Shown: piece after piece, positions 53,197-62,842 of the stretch
How the letters are laid out: every line of letters begins with the position of its first letter
How positions within the stretch are numbered: position 1 is the first letter of the stretch
Source: Robiginitalea biformata HTCC2501
GTDB taxonomy: Bacteria; Bacteroidota; Bacteroidia; Flavobacteriales; Flavobacteriaceae
Direction of reading: 5' to 3'
NCBI RefSeq assembly: GCF_000024125.1
Contig: NC_013222.1
Coordinates: 2,993,501 to 3,057,500, forward strand
Length of the DNA stretch: 64,000 bases
Notes under the pieces: model-generated
Database searches by the model: none
Told to the model about the DNA's origin: nothing
The model's input: only the letters and a program-made list of their open reading frames with translations
Position numbers and translations under genes: made by a program

Positions 53197-53369
53197 AAGT
53201 GACTCATTAGGATTTCCTTCGGGGAATTTTGACACACTACAAATATGGATACGAAAGAGCGGAAGCCTAGTATATGAAATACGGTTAGTCATACCATTAT
53301 TACCGATGGCCAGGCACATCCTGTTGAGAATGACACTGATTGCCTATTTTTGATGGTAAATAGCCGACA

Positions 53370-54275
53370 ATGAAAAACATGGTGGAACTGGAAATGGTCA
53401 ATGACTACTGCAAGGGGCTGGGATTGTCCGCAAGCCACCCTTTGGTAACCGTCGTGGATTTGTCCAAGGCCGACTGGAAGCCGCGCAAGGGTACCCGCTC
53501 GGTGCGCTATCATTTTTACGGGATTTTCCTCAAGCAGGGGCAACAGTGCATCATGCGGTACGGCAGGCAGAATTACGACTTCCAGGACGGGACTCTTGTT
53601 TTCGTGGGCCCGGGCCAGATAGTCAACATCGAACATATCGAAACGGATTACCAGCCAACGGGCTTCGCCTTGCTTTTCCACCCGGACCTGCTCCTGGGAA
53701 CCCAACTCGGGAAAGTTATCGACTCCCATTCCTTCTTTTCCTATGAGCTCCATGAGGCGCTGCACATATCCGAAAGGGAACGGCAAATCGTACTGGACTG
53801 TTTTTCCAAAATAGAATTTGAATTGCAGCAGGGAATGGACCGGCACAGCCGGAAACTGGTCACCTCAAATATCGAATTGTTCCTGAACTATTGCCACCGT
53901 TTTTACGACCGGCAATTTTTTACCCGGGAACACAAGAACCAGGGCGTAGTAGGCAAATTTGAAAAATTACTCAATGGCTATTTCAATTCGGACAAACCCC
54001 GGGAAATCGGGTTGCCGACAGTTGCTTATTTTGCCGGGGAACTGCACTTATCGCCCAATTATTTCGGGGACCTGATCAAGAAGGAAACCGGAAAGTCCGC
54101 CAAAGACCTGATCCAGGATAAACTCATCGAAACGGCCAAGGCCCGGACCTTCGACACGGACAAATCCGTCAGTGAAATCGCCTTTGACCTGGGGTTTAAA
54201 TACCCCCAGCATTTTTCCCGCCTTTTTAAGAAGAATGTCGGTTATACGCCGAATGAGTACCGCATGCTGAATTGA
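53370..54275 (+). CDS. AraC-family transcriptional regulator
   Basis: This encodes 301 residues. The N-terminal half is a cupin-like sensor (YHFYGIFLKQGQQCIMRYGRQNYDFQDGTLVFVGPGQ). The C-terminal 100 residues carry the double HTH (VAYFAGELHLSPNYFGDLIKKETGKSAKDLIQDKLI and VSEIAFDLGFKYPQHFSRLFKKNVGYTPNEYR). It is divergent from the carboxylesterase operon across 173 bp and so probably controls it. A second in-frame ATG three codons on is also possible as start. Confidence 0.92.
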   Translation: MKNMVELEMVNDYCKGLGLSASHPLVTVVDLSKADWKPRKGTRSVRYHFYGIFLKQGQQCIMRYGRQNYDFQDGTLVFVGPGQIVNIEHIETDYQPTGFALLFHPDLLLGTQLGKVIDSHSFFSYELHEALHISERERQIVLDCFSKIEFELQQGMDRHSRKLVTSNIELFLNYCHRFYDRQFFTREHKNQGVVGKFEKLLNGYFNSDKPREIGLPTVAYFAGELHLSPNYFGDLIKKETGKSAKDLIQDKLIETAKARTFDTDKSVSEIAFDLGFKYPQHFSRLFKKNVGYTPNEYRMLN

Positions 54276-54300
54276 CAGCCGCGCACTGATTGCTATTTCT

Positions 54301-55119
54301 ATGTTCATTAAATCTATCCGACGTACCTGTTCAATGGGGATTCTGGCCATATTGTTCATGGTGACCGCAAGGATACAGGCCCAGGACCGGGATTCCACTG
54401 CCGTTCTGGACCGGTTTTCGGGCCAGGTTCTACGCGAAGGCATCCAACCCAGTGAACCCCTGCTGGACCATGTTAGCGGTTCCTTTTCCGTGACCAATAA
54501 TGGCATCTCGCTCATCCCGTCATTTTCCCTGGGCGACCCGGCAGCAATCTTCCTTGGAAAGTTTGCCCGGAAGCGTTTTAGTGTGGAGCCGGATATCCGA
54601 TTCTCCCTGCAGGGGAGGCCCTGGACCTTGCTTTTCTGGTTTCGCTACCAGGCTGTTGACAATGAGCGGTTCTCACTACGTGTGGGGGCGCATCCGGCCT
54701 TAAATTTTCGCACCGCAACTGTGTTGGATAATGGCGTGGAAAAAACCATCAACAGTGCGCGCCGATTCCTGGCAGCCGAACTGGCGCCCAGTTTTAAAAT
54801 CAGTGAAAAAATTCAGGTCGGGGCCTATTACCTGACCTCCTGGGGCTTTGACGACACCTCGAAACGGGTGAATTTTGTGACACTGAACAGTACGCTGTCC
54901 GACCTGGACCTCGCCGGGCGTCTCTATATGGTCCTCAGCCCCCAGGTGTTTTACCTGTCTCAGGATGCGCTGCATGGATATTACAGTACGCTTACTGCGA
55001 CACTTGCCCTCCGCAACTGCCCTGTTTCGATTTCAGCACTCTTTAACATGGCTATTGATACGGATATCCTCCCCGAAGAAGATTTTATCTGGAGCCTGAC
55101 GCTAACGTACGGTTTTTAG
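54301..55119 (+). CDS. Exported protein of unknown family, possible outer-membrane beta-barrel
   Basis: I do not recognise this family. It encodes 272 residues with a signal peptide (cleavage near ARIQAQ). The remainder has alternating hydrophobic/polar stretches and aromatic residues, and ends in TLTYGF, a terminal Phe typical of outer-membrane barrels. It starts 25 bp after the AraC gene on the same strand and may be co-transcribed. No cysteine-rich or metal motif is present, so a link to the arsenic genes downstream is not suggested. Confidence 0.7.
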   Translation: MFIKSIRRTCSMGILAILFMVTARIQAQDRDSTAVLDRFSGQVLREGIQPSEPLLDHVSGSFSVTNNGISLIPSFSLGDPAAIFLGKFARKRFSVEPDIRFSLQGRPWTLLFWFRYQAVDNERFSLRVGAHPALNFRTATVLDNGVEKTINSARRFLAAELAPSFKISEKIQVGAYYLTSWGFDDTSKRVNFVTLNSTLSDLDLAGRLYMVLSPQVFYLSQDALHGYYSTLTATLALRNCPVSISALFNMAIDTDILPEEDFIWSLTLTYGF

Positions 55120-55254
55120 TCCGTTTCAGCATACACAGAAATTTGAACGCTTTGGGTCTGCAAGAAACCCAGCGGATACTTCCCAGGGAAAACCTCCCGG
55201 TTTGGCGCCCCCCCCCAAAAAAAATCTCGCTTTTTGTAAAAGTTGTCATTGTAT

Positions 55255-55270
55255 ATTGTAATATTGCAAT
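55255..55270. promoter_or_regulatory. ArsR-type operator palindrome
   Basis: The 16-bp ATTGTAATATTGCAAT is an inverted repeat with one mismatched pair, AT-rich in a GC-rich genome, ending 13 bp before the arsR start codon. ArsR/SmtB proteins commonly autoregulate from such sites. The -7 region of the promoter would overlap it. Confidence 0.6.
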
Positions 55271-55282
55271 AAATTAATAATA

Positions 55283-55615
55283 ATGGGATTGACCAAGTCC
55301 GAAATATTCACCGAGCAGCAGAATGAACTGGCCCTGATCGCCAAGGTGTTTGCCCACCCGGCGCGCATTGCCATCCTGCAACACCTTTTTCGTGTAGATG
55401 CCTGTATCTGCGGGGACCTGGTGGAGGAGATCGGGCTGGCACAACCTACCGTTTCCCAGCATTTGAAAGAGCTTCGCAGTATGGGGCTGATTAAGGGCGA
55501 TGTGGACGGGACCCGCGTCTGTTATTGCATTGACCGTGAAAACTGGAATGCGATGAAAACGGAATTCAGCCAGTTCCTGGACCAGGATGTCCATTTAAAA
55601 GATACTTGTTGTTAA
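55283..55615 (+). CDS. arsR: ArsR-family metalloregulator
   Basis: This encodes 110 residues with a winged helix ([47 protein letters not shown]). A thiol site is suggested by [13 protein letters not shown], where Cys residues lie at the alpha-3 region as in arsenic-sensing ArsR proteins, and by the terminal DTCC. It should release its operator on binding As(III). It precedes the Acr3 exporter by 6 bp. Confidence 0.92.
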   Translation: MGLTKSEIFTEQQNELALIAKVFAHPARIAILQHLFRVDACICGDLVEEIGLAQPTVSQHLKELRSMGLIKGDVDGTRVCYCIDRENWNAMKTEFSQFLDQDVHLKDTCC

Positions 55616-55621
55616 ACATTT

Positions 55622-56680
55622 ATGGCAAAAAACGCACCGAAACGCCTCGGTTTCCTCAACCGCTACCTCACCCTATGGATTTTCCTGGCCATGGCCCTGG
55701 GGGTGGGCCTCGGATATGGATTCCCCCGGATCGCCTCCGGAATCGATTCCTACAGCAGCGGCTCCACGAACATCCCCATTGCCATCGGGCTGATCGTTAT
55801 GATGTACCCGCCCTTGGCCAAGGTAAATTACAGCCTGCTGCCCAGGGTGTTCCGCAACCTGAAAGTGCTATCCATCTCCCTGCTCCTGAACTGGATCATC
55901 GGGCCCGTGCTCATGTTTGTGCTGGCCGTCCTCTTTTTGGGAGACCATCCCGAGTACATGGTGGGGCTCATCCTGATTGGGCTGGCCCGCTGTATTGCCA
56001 TGGTCCTGGTCTGGAACGACCTGGCCGAAGGCAGCAGCGAATACGGCGCCGGGCTGGTGGCCCTGAACAGCATCTTCCAGGTGTTCGGTTACAGTTTTTA
56101 CGCCTGGATATTCATCACCGTCCTTCCCCCCTATTTCGGCTTTGAGGGCGCCCTGGTAGATATTTCGATTGCCACTATTGCCGAGAGCGTTGCCATTTAC
56201 CTGGGCATCCCGTTTGCCCTGGGCATCCTCAGCCGTTGGCTCCTGGTCCGGGCAAAAGGCGTGGAATGGTACGAAAATAAATTTATCCCAACCATCTCCC
56301 CCCTGACGCTCATCGCGCTCTTGTTCACCATCGTGGTCATGTTCTCCCTGAAAGGGGAACTGATTGTCGAAATTCCCGGGGATGTGCTTTTGATTGCCGT
56401 TCCCCTGCTGATCTATTTTGCCCTGATGTTCCTGATCGGCTTCTTTGTAAGCCGGGCCGCCGGGGCCACCTATGACAAAAACGCCGCCATTGCCTTTACG
56501 GCTGCAGGCAACAATTTTGAACTGGCCATTGCCGTGGCCATCGCCGTTTTCGGCCTGAATTCGGGCCAGGCATTTGCCGGGGTCATCGGGCCGCTTGTAG
56601 AAGTCCCGGCCCTGATCCTGCTGGTGCGGGTAGCATTTTGGCTCCGGGATAAATACTACCCCGGAACCCAAACCGCCTGA
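55622..56680 (+). CDS. acr3: Acr3-type arsenite efflux transporter
   Basis: This encodes 352 residues with ten membrane segments, the size expected for Acr3. The conserved [16 protein letters not shown] contains the essential membrane Cys, and [21 protein letters not shown] near residue 300 has the family Glu. It expels As(III), possibly also Sb(III), with the membrane potential. Forms an operon with arsR. No arsenate reductase or methylase is present in the window. It converges on the TonB receptor gene with a 19-bp gap. Confidence 0.94.
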   Translation: MAKNAPKRLGFLNRYLTLWIFLAMALGVGLGYGFPRIASGIDSYSSGSTNIPIAIGLIVMMYPPLAKVNYSLLPRVFRNLKVLSISLLLNWIIGPVLMFVLAVLFLGDHPEYMVGLILIGLARCIAMVLVWNDLAEGSSEYGAGLVALNSIFQVFGYSFYAWIFITVLPPYFGFEGALVDISIATIAESVAIYLGIPFALGILSRWLLVRAKGVEWYENKFIPTISPLTLIALLFTIVVMFSLKGELIVEIPGDVLLIAVPLLIYFALMFLIGFFVSRAAGATYDKNAAIAFTAAGNNFELAIAVAIAVFGLNSGQAFAGVIGPLVEVPALILLVRVAFWLRDKYYPGTQTA

Positions 56681-56699
56681 CAATCGATTCCCCGGGAGG

Positions 56700-58874
56700 T
56701 TACAACTGCCACTTAAACCCGCCATTGACGACAAAACCGTCCACCGGGGCGTAAATGTCCCGGAATTGCGGGTCGCTCAGGTCGCCGGTATAAATGGTGT
56801 CGAAGGCCGTCTGCCGGGTGTCCAGGAAATTCTCAAAATTCAGGTAAACGGACAGGTGCTCCCCGAGTTTCTTCTCGGTCATCACCCCGGTAATCCAGTA
56901 AGCCTGCCCGGTGGTCCCGTCGCTGAGTTGCTGCGGGCTGAAATAATACGCCTCCAGGCCAATCCAGAAATTGTCGTGTTTCTCATACATCAGCACATTG
57001 TTGAGCCGATGTTTTGCCACGAGCGGAAAATCGGAGGCCTCCCCGTTGTAGTGTTCCTTCACGTTCGCATAGGTATACCCCACAAAGAGTTTCAGGTCGC
57101 CGTAGCTCCACTTGAGGTTGACCTCGGCCCCGTGGGTATCCACATACCCGTCGGGTTGGGTAAACTCAAAGAGGTTGCCGGCCGGGATCAGCAGCAGCGG
57201 GTCTGCTATGCGGGTGTAATAGAACAGCACATTGGAGGACATGACCAACCCGGGGGCCAGGGGCATCCGGTGGTTGATATCAAAATTGGCCCCGGCCGAT
57301 TCCTCGGCTTTCAAGGCTCCCATATCCAGGGGCAGGATGTTCCGGAATTGCAGCCGCTCGGCGTCTTCCGAGAAAACCGTGGGGGTTTTGTACCCCAGCC
57401 CGCCCCCCAGGCGGAACGTCCACGCGGAGGCCGGGTCGAACATCAGGGAGAAGCGCGGCAGGGCATACCAGCCATAGCGGTTCTGGTAATCCAGGCGGAA
57501 ACCGGATTCCAGGGTCCAGAGGGGTGCCAGGTTCCAGGTATTCTGTACGAAGCCGCCCAGGGTGGCGTTGGAATACCCCAGGTCCCGTTCCGGGTCGCCC
57601 TCTGATTGGGTGAAGCGGTCCGTCCACAGGTTGAGCCCGGTGATCCACTCGGATTGTTCGCCTCCCCAGGAAATATTCGCCTCGGAAAAGGACGAAAACT
57701 GCCGGCCGCCAAAAGCGTAATTCGGAATGGCGATGGACCGGTCGTAAAAATTCAGGCTGTTTTTAACCTGCAGCCTCCCGGTCCCGCCCAGCCCGTGGTC
57801 CAATTCGAACTGGGTGGAGATACGGTCCGTTTCGTTCGCTTCAAAATAGGGGTCTGCTACTTCTTCACCTTTTGCAAACGCAATATTGCCCCCCAACCGC
57901 TTTTCGGTAACCAGGTTCACCCCGGCATGCATCTTAGTAGCATCGTCAAAATAGACAAACAGCTTGGGGTTCAGCGTAAACCGGTCGAATTCCGGGATGG
58001 CCGTCAGGCCGATGTCCGCAGGGTCATAAGGAGTGCCCATGTTATAGGATGCGAATACCGTAGCGCCCCAGTTTCCATATTTCTCCGAATAGAAGCCGCT
58101 GGCATCCAGCCCCAGGGCCGACGTCCCGTTCAGCATAAAACTCAGTTCTTCCTCTTCCCCCGGGGTTTTGGTGATCAGGTTTACCAGGCCGGCAATGGCC
58201 CCGCCCCCGTACAGCGTGGAGGATGCGCCTTTGATGACCTCCACCTGTTTGAGGTCCAGGGGGGCAATCTGCATCAGGCTGAGCCCGCCCGAAAACCCCG
58301 AATACAGCGGCATCCCGTCCCTAAGCAACTGAGTGTATTTCCCGTCCAGGCCCTGGATCCGGATGCTGGAATTATAACTCGTTGCCGAAGTCTGCTGGGT
58401 CTGGATCCCGGTACTTTCATTGAGGAGCATCCGGATATCCCCGGGCTTCATGTTGCCTTTCTCGGCGAGCTCCTCCCCGGCGATAAATTCCACCCGGGTA
58501 GGGATATCCGCAATGGAACGGGTGCTGCGCGTGGAGGTGATGGTAACCTGTTCCATCTCCTCATGGGCGGGGTGGAGTTCAATTACCGGTTCCGGGTCCC
58601 GGGCCGGCAAAGGGAGGTCAAATGTTTGTTCTTGCGGTTCAAAACCGATATAGCTGAACCGGAAGGTATGTGTTCCGTCGGGGATATCGGTCAGCAGGAT
58701 GGTCCCCGTGGTATCTGTGGTCCCGCCCCGCTCCAGGGCTTCGATCAATACGGTTGCCCCGATAAGGGGTTCGCCGGAATCGGCGTCCCTGATGGTGGCG
58801 CGGAAATCGTTTTGGGCAGCCAGCCAGCCTGAAACCAGCAGGGCACACCCTATGAGTATATTCTTGATTTTCAT
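56700..58874 (-). CDS. TonB-dependent outer-membrane receptor
   Basis: This encodes 724 residues: signal peptide (to WLAAQ), a carboxypeptidase-D-like regulatory domain (IRDADSGEPLIGATVLIEA), a plug (SSIRIQGLDGKYTQLLRDGMPLYSG ... VEVIKGASSTLYGGGAIAGLVNLIT) and a barrel ending in GGFKWQL. It is not of SusC type (no SusD partner, shorter). Location between arsenite genes and a heavy-metal RND pump points to a metal or metallophore ligand, such as copper, which remains inference. Confidence 0.93.
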   Translation of the reverse strand: MKIKNILIGCALLVSGWLAAQNDFRATIRDADSGEPLIGATVLIEALERGGTTDTTGTILLTDIPDGTHTFRFSYIGFEPQEQTFDLPLPARDPEPVIELHPAHEEMEQVTITSTRSTRSIADIPTRVEFIAGEELAEKGNMKPGDIRMLLNESTGIQTQQTSATSYNSSIRIQGLDGKYTQLLRDGMPLYSGFSGGLSLMQIAPLDLKQVEVIKGASSTLYGGGAIAGLVNLITKTPGEEEELSFMLNGTSALGLDASGFYSEKYGNWGATVFASYNMGTPYDPADIGLTAIPEFDRFTLNPKLFVYFDDATKMHAGVNLVTEKRLGGNIAFAKGEEVADPYFEANETDRISTQFELDHGLGGTGRLQVKNSLNFYDRSIAIPNYAFGGRQFSSFSEANISWGGEQSEWITGLNLWTDRFTQSEGDPERDLGYSNATLGGFVQNTWNLAPLWTLESGFRLDYQNRYGWYALPRFSLMFDPASAWTFRLGGGLGYKTPTVFSEDAERLQFRNILPLDMGALKAEESAGANFDINHRMPLAPGLVMSSNVLFYYTRIADPLLLIPAGNLFEFTQPDGYVDTHGAEVNLKWSYGDLKLFVGYTYANVKEHYNGEASDFPLVAKHRLNNVLMYEKHDNFWIGLEAYYFSPQQLSDGTTGQAYWITGVMTEKKLGEHLSVYLNFENFLDTRQTAFDTIYTGDLSDPQFRDIYAPVDGFVVNGGFKWQL

Positions 58875-58964
58875 CTTGAAAGTTTTTGGAATTCGTGCAA
58901 GGATGCGGAACCGGAATTCGCCCGGTCCACCTGTTGGCGCGGCGATCAGTCTACCGGCGCCTGG

Positions 58965-59300
58965 TTATAGGAATTCCGTAAAGATGGGCGGTCGCAATGG
59001 GCGGTGTCCCGGAGGGGATTGAAACCGGGTGGAGCGGCGATCCGCAATGAGTTGGCGAGCCTCCGGCATTGCGGACACCTCGGGTTCGACGGCCTGGGGT
59101 ACGACGCACCCCGGGCAGGAGCCGCAGGCGTAGAATGGCGAACACGGGCCTTCCCCGTCGGGTGCTTCCCCGCAAGGCGCATCGGTGTGCCCGGCCGTTT
59201 CGGGTGCCGGGGTTTCCGCGCAACCATCCCCTTCCGTACAGCAGGGTACCGCAGACATCAAAAGGGTCAGGCAGGCAAAAAGGCAGGCCATGAATCGCAT
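58965..59300 (-). CDS. Cys-rich small exported protein (DUF6660-like)
   Basis: This encodes 111 residues with a signal peptide (MRFMACLFACLTLLMSAVPC) and a cysteine-rich mature part (PCC, DGC, PCGE, PCSPFYACGSCPGC). The CSPF-x-CxxC layout recalls small periplasmic proteins found next to Bacteroidetes metal-efflux pumps. Cysteine content suggests metal binding, perhaps as a chaperone or sponge. It precedes the TonB receptor gene by 90 bp on the same strand. Family assignment is from memory of the pattern and is tentative. Confidence 0.68.
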   Translation of the reverse strand: MRFMACLFACLTLLMSAVPCCTEGDGCAETPAPETAGHTDAPCGEAPDGEGPCSPFYACGSCPGCVVPQAVEPEVSAMPEARQLIADRRSTRFQSPPGHRPLRPPIFTEFL

Positions 59301-59379
59301 GGGGTAAAGATACTGGATTTCAGGGAACCGGCTGCCGGATTTTCTATCCCCGGGTCATCTACACAGCAATAGTAAAATG

Positions 59380-59754
59380 CTATTTAAACAGGGGGCGGTA
59401 CTTCTCGCGGTTGTCCCAAAGGATCCAGAGCAGGACGGCCCAGACGAGCAGGGCAATCGGCAGGCCGGAAGGCCCCACGAAAATATGGGTAAGCAGGATG
59501 CCGACCGCTACCGGGAAGAAAATCAACGCCCCCAGGGCTCGCGTTTTGGGTATAATAATCAGGATCCCTGCCAGGATTTCAGCAATGGCAATCAAGGGCA
59601 TCAGCCAGGAAATTTCCGTCAAGGCCCCGAAATCTTTGACCATGGCCTCGGGCAGGTCCTCCGGCGCGGGCATGTAGTTGAAGAATTTGTTGAGGCCCCC
59701 GTTGAGGAGCAACAGGCCTAACAAGGCCGAGAGGATATTCAGTGCGATCCGCAT
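59380..59754 (-). CDS. DoxX-family small membrane protein
   Basis: This encodes 124 residues from the ATG at 59754, four bases after the pump gene stop; an ATG at 59769 overlapping the pump is the alternative. Four hydrophobic helices and the pattern LLLLNGGLNKFFNYMP plus LMPLIAIAEILAGILIIIPKTRALGAL match the DoxX family, quinone- or thiol-linked membrane proteins of mostly unknown role. It is co-transcribed with the RND pump. Confidence 0.85.
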   Translation of the reverse strand: MRIALNILSALLGLLLLNGGLNKFFNYMPAPEDLPEAMVKDFGALTEISWLMPLIAIAEILAGILIIIPKTRALGALIFFPVAVGILLTHIFVGPSGLPIALLVWAVLLWILWDNREKYRPLFK

Positions 59755-59758
59755 AGTA

Positions 59759-62700
59759 TCATTTTGCATTCACCAGTTTATATACGCAGGGAATAATCAC
59801 CAAATTCAGCACCGTAGCAGACAGGAGCCCACCCAGGATTACAACTGCCATCGGGCTCTGGATTTCATTGCCCGGCTCCCCTCCCTTAAGGGCTAGCGGG
59901 ATCAGGGCCAGGCCCGTGGTAAAGGCAGTCATCAGGATGGGATTTAACCGGTCCAGAGCACCCGTCTTCAGGAGTTTTGTTCCATCCATCCCCACCTTCC
60001 TTAAATCTTCATAGCGCGATACCAGCAAAATACCGTTACGCGTGGCAATTCCAAAGAGGCTGATAAATCCGATGGTGGCCGCGATACTTATGATCCCTGA
60101 AGTGAAGTAAACGATCAGGATGCCTCCTATAAGTGCCAATGGCAGGTTGATCAGGACAATGAAAGACAGTTTCACATCCCTAAACTCAAAATAAAGCAGG
60201 AGGAAGATGACCAGGATGGCCAGGATGGCAGTTATCAACAGTAAGCGGGAAGCTTTGGCCTCGCTTTCAAACTGTCCGCCATAATCAATGCGATACCCTT
60301 CCGGAAGATCAATGGATCCTTCTATGATCTTTTCTATATCATTGACCACCCCCCGAAGGTCACGTCCCTGCACGTTGGCAGCCACCACTATTTTTCGCTG
60401 TACTTCCTCGCGGCTAATGGTATTGGGGCTGCTAACGGAACGAATCTCAGCCAATTGATCAAGGGGTGCCTGCCCGCCACCCGGAAGGCTGATCAGGGCA
60501 GATTCAATGGCCTGAATTTGGTTCCGCCATCTTTTCTCGAAGCGGACGACCAGGTCAAAGTACCGCTGTCCTTCGTAAATCTCCCCTGCCTTTTCGCCTG
60601 CGAAAGCCACATCTACCTGCTCCATAAGATCTCCTACTGTCATGCCGTAAGCTGCCAGTAGCTGCCTGCGAGGGGTAATGCGAAGCTGGGGCACTTCAAT
60701 CTGCTGGTCCACGGCCACATCTGCAATACCATCCACCGACCCGATGGCCGATTCAATCTCCTTGCCCAGTTCAAATAACCGCTGCAGGTCATCCCCGAAA
60801 ATTTTGATGGCAATATTGGCCCGGGTCCCGGAAAGCATATGGTCAATGCGGTGGGCAATAGGTTGTCCGAGGGTAATATTCACCCCCGGAACAACACTCA
60901 GTTTGGTTCTGACTTCCTCAAAAAATGCTTCTTTGGTCTTGCCGTCCAGGGTAAAAGGCACGTCAATCTCCGCGGCGTTCACTCCCTGGGCGTGCTCGTC
61001 CAATTCCGCCCGCCCCGTCCGGCGGGTTACCACCTCTACCTCCGGCATCTCCAGCAGCAGGCGTTCGATCAGTTCCCCGTTTTTATTGCTCTCTTCCAGG
61101 GACATGCCCGGAACTCCCACAGCGCTGATCACCAGGGACCCTTCGTTAAATTCCGGCAGGAAGCTCCGGCCCAGCTGGGTAATTAGGGCCAGGCTAAGCA
61201 GGAATATCCCGGCGGTTATGCCAATAGCCATTTTGGGAACTTTCAGGACCCGGTCCAGCAATCGGGTATAATGCTCCTGCAACCAGCGCTCCACCCGGGT
61301 TCCCCCGGCCTGTTTTGTGAGCACGTCTTCCCTTCGGAGTAAATAGGAACACAATACGGGGGTAACCGTCACTGCCACCAACAGGGAGGTAAGCACTGAA
61401 GTGATAAAAGCGATCCCCAGTGGCCTGAGCAGCCTGCCCTCCATCCCGCTCAGGAAAAACAACGGAATAAAGGAAACAATGATGATTAAAGTGGCAATGA
61501 TAATGGAGCTTCGGATTTCAATGGAAGCATCTTTAACCACCGTTAAAACAGGGAGTCGTTCCCCTTTTGGCCTACGGATATTTTCCCGGAGCCTCTTAAA
61601 TACGTTCTCCACATCGATAATCGCATCGTCGACCAGGGCTCCGATGGCGATGGCCATCCCACCGAGACTCATGGTATTGATCGTATATCCCAGCAGCTTG
61701 AGAACGATAATGGAAACCAGCAACGATATCGGTATGGCTACCAGGGAAATGACCGTTGTGCGCCAATTCATTAAAAAGATAAACAGGACCAGGACGACAA
61801 AAAATGCCCCTTCCAGCAAGGTTCGGTTAAGGTTGTCAATTGAGGCATCGATAAAATTGGCCTGCCGGAAAATATGGTTTTTAATTTCCACCCCAGGCAA
61901 GGTCCGCTGCAGGTCCGAAATAGCAGCGTCGAGCCGGTCGGTGAGTTCCAGGGTATTTACTTCCGGCTGTTTGGAAAGGGTAAGGATCACGGCCGGGGAT
62001 GCATTCAGGGAACCATCCCCGATTTTATCGGCGGCCCCAATTTGTACGGTGGCCACATCTCCCACTTTCACTGTCTGCCCATTTACCTGCTTCAGGGTGG
62101 CCTCCCGAATTTGGTCGGGCGAATGCGCTCTGCCGCTTCCCTTAATAAGGTACTGGTTCCCATGCTGATTGAGGATGCCTCCCGGCGCGTTCCTGTTGCT
62201 CTCGGCCACTTTCTGAAGCAATTCCTGCAGACCTACGTTGTAGTACTTCAATTTTTCAGGGTTCGCCAACACTTGGTATTGCTTGTAATCGCCACCGATT
62301 ACGATCACATTGGCAATGCCTCCGATGGATTTGATCCTGGGCCGGATGACCCAGTCCGAAAGGGTGCGCAACTCCATGGGGGATAAACTGTCGGACCGCA
62401 CGCCCAGCAACATGATCTCCCCCATGATGGAGGAGATCGGCGCCATGGTTGGGGTACCCACCCCCTCAGGCAGGCTTTCCTGTACCACGGGGATGCGCTC
62501 GCTCACTATCTGGCGGGCCCGGTAAATATCGGTGCCCCACTCGAATTCTACCCACACAATGGAAATGCCGCTAGCAGAGGAGGAACGGATCCTCCGCACG
62601 TTGGGAGATCCGTTCATAGCCGTTTCCAGCTGGTAGGTAACCAGTTTTTCAACTTCTTCGGACTCCATGCCGTGGGCTTCGGTCAGGATCGTAACGGTTG

Positions 62701-62833
62701 GGGCAGTCAGATCCGGGAATACATCCACATTCATGGTACGGGCCAGGTAGATGCCCGCTGCACTCAGCAGGGCAGCCCCCAATAAAACCACCAGGCGGTT
62801 GTGCAGGGAAAGGGTCAGTATTTTGTTCAGCAT
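59759..62833 (-). CDS. Heavy-metal efflux RND pump, CusA/CzcA family
   Basis: This encodes 1024 residues with the RND layout: first helix, large periplasmic loop, helices 2-7 with GALVDDAIIDVENVFKRLRENIRR (proton-relay Asp residues near helix 4), second periplasmic loop and a terminal helix set (IGFISLFGIATRNGILLVSRYEDLR). Length and motifs place it in the HME subgroup, exporting monovalent (Cu, Ag) or divalent (Co, Zn, Cd) cations from periplasm or cytoplasm. The metal cannot be told from sequence alone. It follows the adaptor gene by 9 bp. Confidence 0.93.
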   Translation of the reverse strand: MLNKILTLSLHNRLVVLLGAALLSAAGIYLARTMNVDVFPDLTAPTVTILTEAHGMESEEVEKLVTYQLETAMNGSPNVRRIRSSSASGISIVWVEFEWGTDIYRARQIVSERIPVVQESLPEGVGTPTMAPISSIMGEIMLLGVRSDSLSPMELRTLSDWVIRPRIKSIGGIANVIVIGGDYKQYQVLANPEKLKYYNVGLQELLQKVAESNRNAPGGILNQHGNQYLIKGSGRAHSPDQIREATLKQVNGQTVKVGDVATVQIGAADKIGDGSLNASPAVILTLSKQPEVNTLELTDRLDAAISDLQRTLPGVEIKNHIFRQANFIDASIDNLNRTLLEGAFFVVLVLFIFLMNWRTTVISLVAIPISLLVSIIVLKLLGYTINTMSLGGMAIAIGALVDDAIIDVENVFKRLRENIRRPKGERLPVLTVVKDASIEIRSSIIIATLIIIVSFIPLFFLSGMEGRLLRPLGIAFITSVLTSLLVAVTVTPVLCSYLLRREDVLTKQAGGTRVERWLQEHYTRLLDRVLKVPKMAIGITAGIFLLSLALITQLGRSFLPEFNEGSLVISAVGVPGMSLEESNKNGELIERLLLEMPEVEVVTRRTGRAELDEHAQGVNAAEIDVPFTLDGKTKEAFFEEVRTKLSVVPGVNITLGQPIAHRIDHMLSGTRANIAIKIFGDDLQRLFELGKEIESAIGSVDGIADVAVDQQIEVPQLRITPRRQLLAAYGMTVGDLMEQVDVAFAGEKAGEIYEGQRYFDLVVRFEKRWRNQIQAIESALISLPGGGQAPLDQLAEIRSVSSPNTISREEVQRKIVVAANVQGRDLRGVVNDIEKIIEGSIDLPEGYRIDYGGQFESEAKASRLLLITAILAILVIFLLLYFEFRDVKLSFIVLINLPLALIGGILIVYFTSGIISIAATIGFISLFGIATRNGILLVSRYEDLRKVGMDGTKLLKTGALDRLNPILMTAFTTGLALIPLALKGGEPGNEIQSPMAVVILGGLLSATVLNLVIIPCVYKLVNAK

Positions 62834-62842
62834 AACTATTAT

